From Telluria antibiotica (lineage in GTDB: Bacteria; Pseudomonadota; Gammaproteobacteria; Burkholderiales; Burkholderiaceae_D), in the NCBI RefSeq assembly GCF_011682055.1, contig NZ_JAAQOM010000001.1:496001-560000 (forward strand): 64,000 nt of DNA, read 5' to 3'. Below the pieces are notes generated by a model. The model had not been told where the DNA came from, searched no databases, and saw only the letters and a list, made by a program, of their open reading frames with translations. The number at the start of each line of letters is the position of its first letter. The first letter of the stretch is position 1. A program made the translations under genes and the position numbers. Positions 56,517-64,000 of this stretch are shown here, piece after piece.

Positions 56517-57671
56517 TCAGTTCTTTCCGATTCTTGCGTTATCCGTGCCGCAGCCATGGATGCGGACCTGTCTTGTACCGGCGCTGCCGGCCAGCACCAG
56601 CAGGCCCGACCCGGCCTGGGCTGCGCCAGCCACCTCGCCGCCGCGCGCCGCGCCGGCGTCGGTCGCCCTTGCGCCACGGCCGAGCAGGACCCGCCCGTCC
56701 TGCGTCACGAACGCCATCTCGCCCGGCGCGCAGGCCACGGCGTCGACCACGGTGGCCTCGGTGCCGAGCGCGACCTGCTTCCAGCGGGTGCCCCCATCGG
56801 CGCTGACGAAGGCGCTGCCGCGCAGGCCGAAGGCGGCCAGTCCCGCCTCGCCGGCTTTCAGCCCGAAAAACGTGCCCGCGTAAGGCGACTCGAGCTTCGC
56901 GAAACTGCCCGCCGCGCGGTCGTAGCGGCGCAGCAGGCCCTGCTCGCCCGCCAGGTAGAACACGCCGTCCGCCGCCCGTTCGAGCGCATACAGGTGCATG
57001 CGGCGGTCGTTGTCGGCGCGTTCGAGCCAGGGCTCCCAGCTCTTGCCGCCGTCGCGCGTATGCAGCAGGAGGCCGAACGCACCGGCCAGGAACCCTTCGC
57101 CGCCCGCGTCGATGCTGATGTCGAGGAAGGGATAGGACAGCACGTCCGGGGTGGCCGATTGCGCGGCGGCGCGCTTGACCTCGTCCAGCACCGCCAGCGC
57201 GCCGGCGTCGCCGTGCGCGGCCAGGCCGCGGTAATGGTTGTTCAGGAGTGCCAGCAGGGTGCGCCCGTCGAGCACCCTGCTCCAGGTCGCGCCGCGGTCG
57301 ACGCTGCGCAGCGCCACGCCGTCATGACCCAGCGCCCACGCGACGCCCGGTCCGGTAAAGCGTACCGTGGTCAGGTCGGCGGCCACGGGCACCGCGGCCT
57401 GCTTCCAGGTCGTGCCGGCGTCTTCCGACAGCAGGATCGTACCGTGTGCGCCGACGGCGACGACGGTACTGCCCTGCGCGGCGATGCCGGACAGCGGACG
57501 CTTGAACGCCGCCGCCGAAAGGCCCGCCGCAGTGTCGATCGGATCCGGGCTGCCCGCCGCGCCCGCGGCCAGGGTGGCTATGGCGAGGGCCGCCGCCATA
57601 TGTCGCACGACGCGGGCCAGCCGGCCGGGTCGCGCAACGATCGTATTCAAATTGTTCACAACAGACTCCAT
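56517..57671 (-). CDS. YCF48/BNR-repeat periplasmic propeller protein
   Basis: 384 residues from MESVVNNLNT, with a signal-like helix ending LAAGAAG. Four Asp-box-type repeats are seen: SEDAGTTWKQ, SVDRGATWSR, TRDGGKSWEPW and SADGGTRWKQ. YCF48-like propellers assist assembly or bind partners rather than catalyse. Its stop is one base before the MMPL start (TGACATG), and such proteins co-occur with MMPL transporters in DUF1302/DUF1329 loci, so a transporter partner is likely. Ribosome site is weak. Confidence 0.88.
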   Translation of the reverse strand: MESVVNNLNTIVARPGRLARVVRHMAAALAIATLAAGAAGSPDPIDTAAGLSAAAFKRPLSGIAAQGSTVVAVGAHGTILLSEDAGTTWKQAAVPVAADLTTVRFTGPGVAWALGHDGVALRSVDRGATWSRVLDGRTLLALLNNHYRGLAAHGDAGALAVLDEVKRAAAQSATPDVLSYPFLDISIDAGGEGFLAGAFGLLLHTRDGGKSWEPWLERADNDRRMHLYALERAADGVFYLAGEQGLLRRYDRAAGSFAKLESPYAGTFFGLKAGEAGLAAFGLRGSAFVSADGGTRWKQVALGTEATVVDAVACAPGEMAFVTQDGRVLLGRGARATDAGAARGGEVAGAAQAGSGLLVLAGSAGTRQVRIHGCGTDNARIGKN

Positions 57672-57766
57672 CGCGATGCACGAATCCGTGCGCGCGGGCA
57701 CCGCTCCAGGGAGACGCCCGCCACAGGGCCGGACAGGCCGCACGGTCCTGCCCGGCAAGAACCGGA

Positions 57767-59122
57767 CTAGCGTGCGGTTTCCTTGGCCACGATGGATTCC
57801 GGATTCAGTTCGCGGTTCGGACGCGGCTTGGTGACCACGCCGTAGCCGCCGACCAGGCCGTCGTTGACCAGCGCGTACATGCCCTTGTTGAAGTCGAAGA
57901 CCACGTTCTTGACCATGTACGGCGCGTTGACGTCGTACAGCTGGACCATCGAGTTGAAGATCGAGCGGTACAGCTGGCCGCTGCGGTCATACGCGTCGTA
58001 CAGCATGGCGCCGTAGGTATCCTCGTCGATGTAGTAAGTGCGTTTCGCGTAGACATGGCGGAAGCCCAGCTTGAGCGTCGCCTCGACGACCCACATGCGA
58101 TGCAGTTCCCAGCGCCAGCAGGCCGGATTCGGGTACTTTTCCTTGAACTGCTCCTCGACGCCGCAGCCGAAGTACAGCTTGTACTCGTTGTAGGGCACGT
58201 ACATTTCCTTCTTGCCCACCAGCTTGAAGTCGAAACGGTCCATCTGTCCCGAGAACACGAACAGTTCGTCGAACAGCGTCACGCCGCCCATGCTCGCCAC
58301 CGGCGTGTCGTACGAGAATTCGGGCGCCAGCTTGATCCGGCGCTGCCCTGGTGCATAGCTCCAGGCGCGGCGCGGCTTCTCGGTCGGGTCGAGGAAGTCC
58401 ATCAGGCCGGTCACTTCGCCCGCCTTGCGGATCGGTGCGCTGGTGACCGAGTAGGTGCGCCAGTACATCTCGCCGTCGCGGCCGTCCAGTTCATCGTGGT
58501 AGTACGGCGTCTCCTCGAACGTCTGCTGCTGCGCCGTCATCACGGCCTTGCCGCTGGAGTCGACGACCCACGAGCGCGACTGCTTGGTCGTGGTGTCGGC
58601 CTTGTAGCGCAACTGGTGGTTCCACATCATCTCGTAGCCGGTTTTGGCGATCGGGAACGGGAAGCCGCCGCGGCAGTCCTGTTCGACCGCCAGGCCGTTC
58701 TTGGCGGTCTTGCAGGTCGTGGCATTGCGCACGGTCTTGGTGAGCACCGCTTCCGGCTGCGCGGCGGTACGGTGGCTCGGGTAGACGTCCATGTAGAAAC
58801 CCGGGTTCTTCTTGAACAACTCCTTCTGCCCGTCCGACAGCTTGTCGGCGTACTGCTGCCAGTTCTTGGCGTCGATGCGGAAGCTCGGCGCCTCGTCCTT
58901 GAAGGGGTCGGCCCAGAACCCGCTGCCGGCCTTGAACCCGGCCGGCGCCTTGGTCAGCCCGCCGGTGTAGGCCGGGATCGTGCCTTCCTTGTTGCCGGCC
59001 TTGATGGCGCCCACCTGGGTCAGCGTGCTGCCCAGCTGCTTGGCTTCCTCGGCCGTTACCGCGCCCTGGGCGACGCCGGCGAAGCCAGCCAGCAATGCCA
59101 GTGCAAGTCGATGCTTGTTCAT
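57767..59122 (-). CDS. DUF1329 periplasmic protein (second copy)
   Basis: 451 residues with signal peptide (LALALLAGFAGVAQG-AV). Same landmarks as the first copy: GTIPAYTGGLTKAP, PGQRRIKLAPEFSYDTP, QMDRFDFKLVGKKEM and KRTYYIDEDTY. It follows its DUF1302 partner by 24 bases. The two copies are clear paralogues with different downstream enzymes. Confidence 0.92.
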   Translation of the reverse strand: MNKHRLALALLAGFAGVAQGAVTAEEAKQLGSTLTQVGAIKAGNKEGTIPAYTGGLTKAPAGFKAGSGFWADPFKDEAPSFRIDAKNWQQYADKLSDGQKELFKKNPGFYMDVYPSHRTAAQPEAVLTKTVRNATTCKTAKNGLAVEQDCRGGFPFPIAKTGYEMMWNHQLRYKADTTTKQSRSWVVDSSGKAVMTAQQQTFEETPYYHDELDGRDGEMYWRTYSVTSAPIRKAGEVTGLMDFLDPTEKPRRAWSYAPGQRRIKLAPEFSYDTPVASMGGVTLFDELFVFSGQMDRFDFKLVGKKEMYVPYNEYKLYFGCGVEEQFKEKYPNPACWRWELHRMWVVEATLKLGFRHVYAKRTYYIDEDTYGAMLYDAYDRSGQLYRSIFNSMVQLYDVNAPYMVKNVVFDFNKGMYALVNDGLVGGYGVVTKPRPNRELNPESIVAKETAR

Positions 59123-59146
59123 GATTTGTCTCCTGTGTGCGGCGCT

Positions 59147-60826
59147 TTAGAATGCCGTCTTGAAGGTGAATGACAGCCAGCCGCGGTCGATGACCCCGAC
59201 CGACGAATTGCTATGCGCCGCGCCGCCGGTGATTTTGCCGTTCAGTTCGCGTACCGGCAGGTTGCGGTCGGCGTAGCTGAGTGCGAATTCGTACTTGGAG
59301 GCATACGTCATGGTCGCGCCCACGGACCAGCGCACTTCGCCCTGCGTGCCACCGCCGGACGTCGGCGCGTTGCCCGACAAACCATAGGTGACGCTGACCG
59401 GGATCGACAGGTCCCAGGACGGCAGCACGTTCAGGTACTGGGGCGAGAATTTCAGCGCCATGATCCACGCATCGCGGGTGGAGCAGCCGTCGTCCCTGGT
59501 GCCCGAGCCGGCCTTGCCGGTGCGCGAGTCGACGCATGCCGCCGAACCGACCGAGCGGTACAGCGCCGGGTTGGTGGTGACCTTGTCCAGCCGGTTGTAC
59601 GCCAGTTCGGCGACCAGGGTGCCGGTCTGCCAGACCGGCGTCGCCGGCAGCATGTAGATACCGTTCAGGACGGCGTGCCAGGTGTCGCCGCGCGCGCCGG
59701 TGTCGCTGACCACGGACGACGGCGTATTCAACGCGCCGTTCTTGCGGTACGACAGTTCGGCGCCGACGGCGACGCTATGGATCACCCGTCCGAAGCTCAG
59801 GCTGATCTGCTCGACGTCCTGCGGGTACAGGAACCGCGCGCGGGTCGGCAGCGGCCCCTTGAAATCGAGCAGCTGGACGCCGAGTTCCGGCGAATAGTCG
59901 TCGAAGCGGCGGTAGTAGGCGCCGAACGTCGATTCGATCGCCTCGACGTTCAGGCGCGCGCCGACGCCCCAGTTCCCATGCTGGCCCGGCTTGCGCGCCT
60001 CGATGATCTGGGCCGCGACACCAGGGATCGGGAACGCGAGGAAGTCCGACGACGGCGCCGTGTCCGCGCCCATCAGGTAGGTGCCGGCATGCGGGATGCG
60101 GGTCGGCTTCCATTCGTAGTAATACTGGCCGACCAGGGTCAGGTTGTCGGTGACCTGGGCGCTGGCATGGATCTGCCCGACCGGCAGGAACACTTCCTTG
60201 GTCTCGACGCCGGGATTGATCGCCGCCTTGACGCCATCGACGGGCGACTGGCCGTACGAGATCGCGTGGGCGCCGAGCAGCAGCCCCTCGCCCCAGACGT
60301 TGGTCTGGCGGCCCACCTTGACGTTGACCGGCACCTGGCCCAGGTCGACGTTGGCCCACACGAAGGCGTCGAGGATCTCGCCCGAGGGCCCGTTCACGTA
60401 GCGCGCCACTTCGTTGTTGTAGCGGTTGTTGCGGTAGGCGGTGACGAAACCCGCCGGCGACTTGACCGTGTGATCGTCGTAGGCCTGGTCGTACCAGGCC
60501 GCGCCCGAGACCCGCGCGCCAATCTTGTTCTTGTAGCTGACGTCGAATTCGGTCAGCAGGTCGACACGGTTGGTGACCATGTCGCCGCGGTCGAACTTCG
60601 AATCGCCCTCGTCGTAGATGTAGTTGTTCAGCAGCCGGGTGTCCGGCTTTTCGGTGCGCACGCCGCCGGTGTAGCGCACCGTCGCGTCGAGACGCATCTT
60701 GACGTCGGGATTGCTCACCTCGATTTCGCCGGCCAGCGCGTGGCTGGCGCAAACGAGGGCGGCTGCCACCGCGATGCCGCGCAGCGCGTGGCTGGCGAGA
60801 ATGGAATTACCACTTGCCTGGTACAT
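59147..60826 (-). CDS. DUF1302 outer-membrane beta-barrel protein (second copy)
   Basis: 559 residues with signal peptide (VAAALVCASHALA-GE). Shares RGDMVTNRVDLLTEFDV, PVNVKVGRQTNVWGEGLLLG and the C-terminal WLSFTFKTAF with the copy at 43239-44924. First gene of the twelve-gene operon; CAGGAGA precedes the ATG. The conserved stretch GVETKEVFLPVGQ is present in both copies. Confidence 0.92.
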   Translation of the reverse strand: MYQASGNSILASHALRGIAVAAALVCASHALAGEIEVSNPDVKMRLDATVRYTGGVRTEKPDTRLLNNYIYDEGDSKFDRGDMVTNRVDLLTEFDVSYKNKIGARVSGAAWYDQAYDDHTVKSPAGFVTAYRNNRYNNEVARYVNGPSGEILDAFVWANVDLGQVPVNVKVGRQTNVWGEGLLLGAHAISYGQSPVDGVKAAINPGVETKEVFLPVGQIHASAQVTDNLTLVGQYYYEWKPTRIPHAGTYLMGADTAPSSDFLAFPIPGVAAQIIEARKPGQHGNWGVGARLNVEAIESTFGAYYRRFDDYSPELGVQLLDFKGPLPTRARFLYPQDVEQISLSFGRVIHSVAVGAELSYRKNGALNTPSSVVSDTGARGDTWHAVLNGIYMLPATPVWQTGTLVAELAYNRLDKVTTNPALYRSVGSAACVDSRTGKAGSGTRDDGCSTRDAWIMALKFSPQYLNVLPSWDLSIPVSVTYGLSGNAPTSGGGTQGEVRWSVGATMTYASKYEFALSYADRNLPVRELNGKITGGAAHSNSSVGVIDRGWLSFTFKTAF

Positions 60827-60956
60827 GGGCTTGTCTCCTGTCGTTATCGTTATGGCTGATTTTTAAAAAATCGCTCAGTACTGCTCAGTCCTTCCCATGA
60901 ACCGTGCTGCTCGACTGTATTCGGCCCAACGGAAACGAGACTCTTGACGCATCCTG

Positions 60957-61015
60957 ATTGTAGCAAGATTATTCGCGTTATTCTACTGTTCGATTCGTAT
61001 TCTGTATTTAGAATA
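60957..61015 (-). promoter_or_regulatory. Promoter and upstream palindrome of the twelve-gene operon
   Basis: On the minus strand TAGAAT and TACAAT (60962-60957) are spaced 17 bases. Upstream lies the palindrome TATTCTGTATTTAGAATA (60998-61015), perfect 6-base arms, in a locally AT-rich stretch. It is a candidate site for one of the Lrp-type regulators. Confidence 0.45.
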
Positions 61016-61035
61016 GCGAAGTCGATGCGGCAGCA

Positions 61036-61887
61036 TCAGGCCGCACTGTCGCCAGCGTTGCGTTCGCGGACCATCTCGGTGAATTCGCGCTTCAACGTCG
61101 GGTAGTACGCGATCTGCCCCTGCAGCCCGCCCGCGATGTCGATCGAGGCCGCGCTGATGAAACCCGCGTAGTCGCTGGCCAGGAACAACGCCATGCCGGC
61201 CACGTCCTCGGGCTTGCCGAAGCGTCCCAGCGGCACGACTTTCAGCACCATCCGGTCGAACTCCTCGCGGCTGACGCCGGGCCCCACCTCGCGGTAGTGG
61301 CGGTCCCACTGGCCCGTATCGACCCACCCCATGTTGAGCGAATTGACGAGGATGTTGTCCCGGGCGAGCGACATGCCGAGCGACTTGGACAACGCCAGGC
61401 AGGCGGCGCGGTTGATTACCGACGGGATGCCGTCGGGCGTCGGAATGGCGCCGGCCAGCGCGTTGATCTCGACGATGCGTCCCCAGCGCTGGCGGCGCAT
61501 GTGCGGCACCACCGCCTGCACGAAGCGGAAGTGCCCCATCTGCAGGATGTTGGCGTGTTCGAGGATCTGTTCGGGCGTGAGGGTGTCGAGGTTGCCGCCG
61601 CGGCCCTGGCCCGCATTGTTGACGAGGACGTCGACGCCGCCCCAGCTCGCGGCGACCTCCTCGACGAAGGCCTTGACGCCGGCGCTGTCGGTGACGTCCA
61701 CGACGCGCGCGATCACCGCCTGCGCCTGGCCCGCCAGTTCGCGGCCCGTCGCCTCCACGTCCTCCGCCGTCCGGGCGCAGATGGCGACGCGGGCGCCCTC
61801 CGCTGCGAATGCCCGCGCGATGGCGAGGCCGATGCCGCGCGAGGCACCGGTCACGATGACGCGCTTGCCGCTCAAATCGATATGCAT
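61036..61887 (-). CDS. Short-chain dehydrogenase/reductase without the Tyr-Lys pair
   Basis: 283 residues from MHIDLSGKRVIV (AGGAGA upstream). Cofactor loop TGASRGIG and NNAG are intact, but where YxxxK belongs the sequence reads PSVINRAACLALSKS, so the catalytic tyrosine is missing and the lysine is apparently Arg. It may be a non-classical SDR with other chemistry (for example dehydration or ring cleavage) or an inactive scaffold. It follows thiolase by 20 bases in the beta-oxidation unit. Confidence 0.85.
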   Translation of the reverse strand: MHIDLSGKRVIVTGASRGIGLAIARAFAAEGARVAICARTAEDVEATGRELAGQAQAVIARVVDVTDSAGVKAFVEEVAASWGGVDVLVNNAGQGRGGNLDTLTPEQILEHANILQMGHFRFVQAVVPHMRRQRWGRIVEINALAGAIPTPDGIPSVINRAACLALSKSLGMSLARDNILVNSLNMGWVDTGQWDRHYREVGPGVSREEFDRMVLKVVPLGRFGKPEDVAGMALFLASDYAGFISAASIDIAGGLQGQIAYYPTLKREFTEMVRERNAGDSAA

Positions 61888-61907
61888 TGCCGTCTCCTGT
61901 TGTTGGT

Positions 61908-63080
61908 TCAGAGCCGCTCGATCAGGGTCGCGGTGCCCATGCCGCCGGCGCAGCAGATCGCCTGCAGGCCATAGCGCGCATCGCGCCGTTCCAGCTCGTG
62001 CAGCAGCGACGTCATGATCCGGGCGCCGCTGGCGCCGAGCGGGTGGCCCAGTGCGATCGCACCGCCGTTGACGTTCAGCCGCTCGAGCGGCACGTCGAGT
62101 TCGCGCGCCCACATCAGCGGCACCGGCGCGAACGCCTCGTTCACCTCGAACAGGTCGACGTCACCCGCCGCCAGCCCCGCCATCTCCAGCACCTTGCGCG
62201 TCGCCGCCACCGGGCCGGTCAGCATCAAGGTCGGGTCGGCGCCGACCGTGGTGAACGCGCGGATGCGGGCACGCGGCTTGAGTCCCAGGCGGTCCACCGC
62301 GTCGCCCGACATCAGGAGCAGCACCGCGGCGCCGTCCGAGATCTGCGAGGAGTTACCGGCACTGAGCTTGCCGTCGGGGCGGAAGCTCGACTTCAGCGTG
62401 GCCAGCTTGTCGGCGTTGGTGCCGGGACGGATGGTCTCGTCCGCGTCCAGGCTGTCCGGCGCGGGCTCGGCCCAGTCGCGCTCCTTGAGCGCCGCCACCG
62501 GCACCGCGGCGATCTCGCGTCCGAAATACCCGGCCTGCGCGGCGGCGGCGGCGCGCCGGTGGCTTTCGACGGCATAGGCGTCGAGTTCGGCGCGGCTCAG
62601 GTTCCACTTGTCGGCGATGCGTTCCGCGGCTTCGCCCTGGCTGGTCAGCTCGTAGCGGTCGGCCGCCATCCAGCCAAAGGCTTCGCCGTAGATCTCGCGG
62701 TTGCCGCCCATGCGCACGCGGCTCATGTTCTCCGCGCCGCCCGCCACGACCACCTGGGCGGAACCGGCGGCGATCAGGCCGGCCGCCAGGTGCACGGCGA
62801 CCTCGCCGGAGCCGCACTTGCGGTCGATCGTGAGACCGGGAATGGCGTCCGGCCAGCCGGCGCCGAGCAGCGCCGTGCGCGCGATGTTGGCCGACTGTTC
62901 GCCAACCTGGGTCACGCAGCCGAAGATGACGTCGTCGACGGCACCGGCGTCGATCCCGGCGCGGTCCATCAGGACGTTCAGCAGGTGCGCCGCCAGGTGG
63001 TCGGCGCGCACGCCGGCCAGGCTGCCCTTGTACTTGCCGACCGGCGTGCGCACCGCCTCGACGATGTAGACGTCCTTCAT
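61908..63080 (-). CDS. Acetyl-CoA acyltransferase (thiolase)
   Basis: 390 residues. Nucleophilic Cys in IDRKCGSGEVAVH, His in NGGAIALGHPLGASGAR and second Cys in AICCAGGMGTA. The DRKCGSG form is nearer to thiolases of cyclic and side-chain degradation (DRQCGSS-type) than to fatty-acid FadA. It cleaves a 3-oxoacyl-CoA. Overlaps HADH by 4 bases (ATGA). Confidence 0.93.
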   Translation of the reverse strand: MKDVYIVEAVRTPVGKYKGSLAGVRADHLAAHLLNVLMDRAGIDAGAVDDVIFGCVTQVGEQSANIARTALLGAGWPDAIPGLTIDRKCGSGEVAVHLAAGLIAAGSAQVVVAGGAENMSRVRMGGNREIYGEAFGWMAADRYELTSQGEAAERIADKWNLSRAELDAYAVESHRRAAAAAQAGYFGREIAAVPVAALKERDWAEPAPDSLDADETIRPGTNADKLATLKSSFRPDGKLSAGNSSQISDGAAVLLLMSGDAVDRLGLKPRARIRAFTTVGADPTLMLTGPVAATRKVLEMAGLAAGDVDLFEVNEAFAPVPLMWARELDVPLERLNVNGGAIALGHPLGASGARIMTSLLHELERRDARYGLQAICCAGGMGTATLIERL

Positions 63081-63982
63081 AGCGCGCTCGCTTTCAGGCC
63101 CGAACCCGGCACGCGCTGCCCGGCCTCGTCGTAGCGGTACACGCCGTGGCCGGTCTTGCGCCCGTGGCGGCCGGCCGCGACCATCTTGATGATCAGCGGG
63201 CACGGACGGAACTTCTCGCCCAGCGTCGCATGCAGGTAGCGCAGCACCGACAGGCGCGTGTCCCAGCCCGTCAGGTCGCCCAGTTCCAGCGGTCCCATCG
63301 GGTGGTTGAAGCCCATGCGCAGCGCGGTGTCGATATCCTCGGCGCTGGCGGTGCCCTCCTGCAGCATCCACATCGCCTCGTTGCCGAGCATGGCCGACAT
63401 GCGGCTGGTGGTCAGGCCCGGCGACTCGTTGACCAGGATCGACGTCTTGCCGATCGCGTCGCACCAGGCGCGGCTGCGCTCGACGGTGGCCGCGTCGGTG
63501 GCGATGCCGAGCACCAGCTCCACCAGCTTCATCTTGTGCACCGGGTTAAAGAAATGCATGCCGATCACGCGCTCGGGCTGCGGCACCGCGGTGGCGATCT
63601 CGGTCACCGACAGCGCCGACGTGTTGGTCGCGACGAGCGCCCCCTCGGCCAGCAGCGGCACGGCCTCGGCGAGGACGGCCTTCTTCACCGCCAGGTTCTC
63701 GGACACCGTCTCGACCAGCAGGCCGGCGCCGGCGGCGCCGGTGGCCAGGCCGGTGTGCACGCTCAGGCGTTCCTTGGCCGCGGCCGCCGCTTCCGGCGCC
63801 AGCTTGCCGAGCTTGACGCCGGCGTCGACGATGGCGTGGATGTTCTGCACCGCCTTGTCGAGGGCCTGGCCATTGCTGTCGACCAGCCGCGTGACGAAGC
63901 CGCTACTGGCGAATGCGTGCGCGATGCCGGTGCCCATCAATCCGGCGCCGACCACGACGACGATCTCGTTCTTGTCGATCAT
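63077..63982 (-). CDS. 3-hydroxyacyl-CoA dehydrogenase
   Basis: 301 residues. NAD-binding VGAGLMGTGIAHAFASSG, catalytic His in MHFFNPVHKMKLVE, Ser in TNTSALSVTEIA, and C-terminal domain GPLELGDLTGWDT. Stand-alone HbdA/PaaH-type enzyme. It supplies the thiolase encoded next. The ribosome site AGGAGA is present; upstream genes of the same operon probably continue beyond the right edge. Confidence 0.93.
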   Translation of the reverse strand: MIDKNEIVVVVGAGLMGTGIAHAFASSGFVTRLVDSNGQALDKAVQNIHAIVDAGVKLGKLAPEAAAAAKERLSVHTGLATGAAGAGLLVETVSENLAVKKAVLAEAVPLLAEGALVATNTSALSVTEIATAVPQPERVIGMHFFNPVHKMKLVELVLGIATDAATVERSRAWCDAIGKTSILVNESPGLTTSRMSAMLGNEAMWMLQEGTASAEDIDTALRMGFNHPMGPLELGDLTGWDTRLSVLRYLHATLGEKFRPCPLIIKMVAAGRHGRKTGHGVYRYDEAGQRVPGSGLKASAL

Positions 63983-64000
63983 TATTCCTGTCTCCTCATG

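Overview
The window is GC-rich, densely packed Gram-negative chromosome. Operon-style genes with AGGAGA-type ribosome sites, a methylcitrate operon of the acnD/prpF type, a sigma54 promoter, outer-membrane porins and DUF1302/DUF1329 genes point to a betaproteobacterium, probably Oxalobacteraceae such as Massilia. That assignment is an inference from gene content; there is no rRNA here.

Layout. 1-7608 (minus): a tripartite RND efflux operon (outer-membrane lipoprotein, adaptor, pump) followed by a YVTN propeller protein and a two-component system whose kinase runs off the left edge. 7865-15832: a disturbed region with an esterase, a 5'-truncated MauG-like gene cut by an IS66 remnant, an isolated fliD, an IS110 fragment interrupted by a complete IS66-family element (12604-15038), a fragment identical in form to a guaA 3' end with its terminator, and a 19-codon SDR fragment. 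15833-20380: a MocR regulator divergent from a FdhF/YdeP-type molybdenum oxidoreductase, and a TetR regulator. 20424-26255: prpB-prpC-acnD-prpF for propionyl-CoA oxidation through 2-methylcitrate, with a textbook sigma54 promoter and an upstream palindrome but no prpR in view. 26488-31198: a PAS-PAS-GGDEF protein and a porin / small binding protein / chemoreceptor operon.

31442-63982 is dominated by catabolic genes. A P450-glutathione peroxidase pair is divergent from a bacteriohemerythrin; then come a Rieske dioxygenase alpha/beta pair, a DUF6351-like lipoprotein hydrolase, a four-gene operon (DUF1302, DUF1329, GMC oxidoreductase, aldehyde dehydrogenase), two tandem Lrp/AsnC regulators, a very tight twelve-gene operon (60826 to 46194: DUF1302, DUF1329, YCF48-like, MMPL/RND, VOC, enoyl-CoA hydratase, SDR, quinone oxidoreductase, two Rieske-oxygenase-related subunits, MFS, lipoprotein hydrolase) and a beta-oxidation set (3-hydroxyacyl-CoA dehydrogenase, thiolase, SDR). 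Together these look like uptake, hydroxylation, alcohol/aldehyde oxidation and beta-oxidation of a hydrophobic compound (terpenoid-, steroid- or alkyl-aromatic-like). The substrate cannot be read from sequence. No CoA ligase, ferredoxin or oxygenase reductase is in the window.

The most unusual item is the pair 48503-49537 / 49534-50448. One subunit has the mononuclear-iron motif but no Rieske ligands; its translationally coupled neighbour has a perfect Rieske motif but has lost the iron histidines. Together they look like one Rieske oxygenase split into complementary electron-transfer and catalytic subunits.
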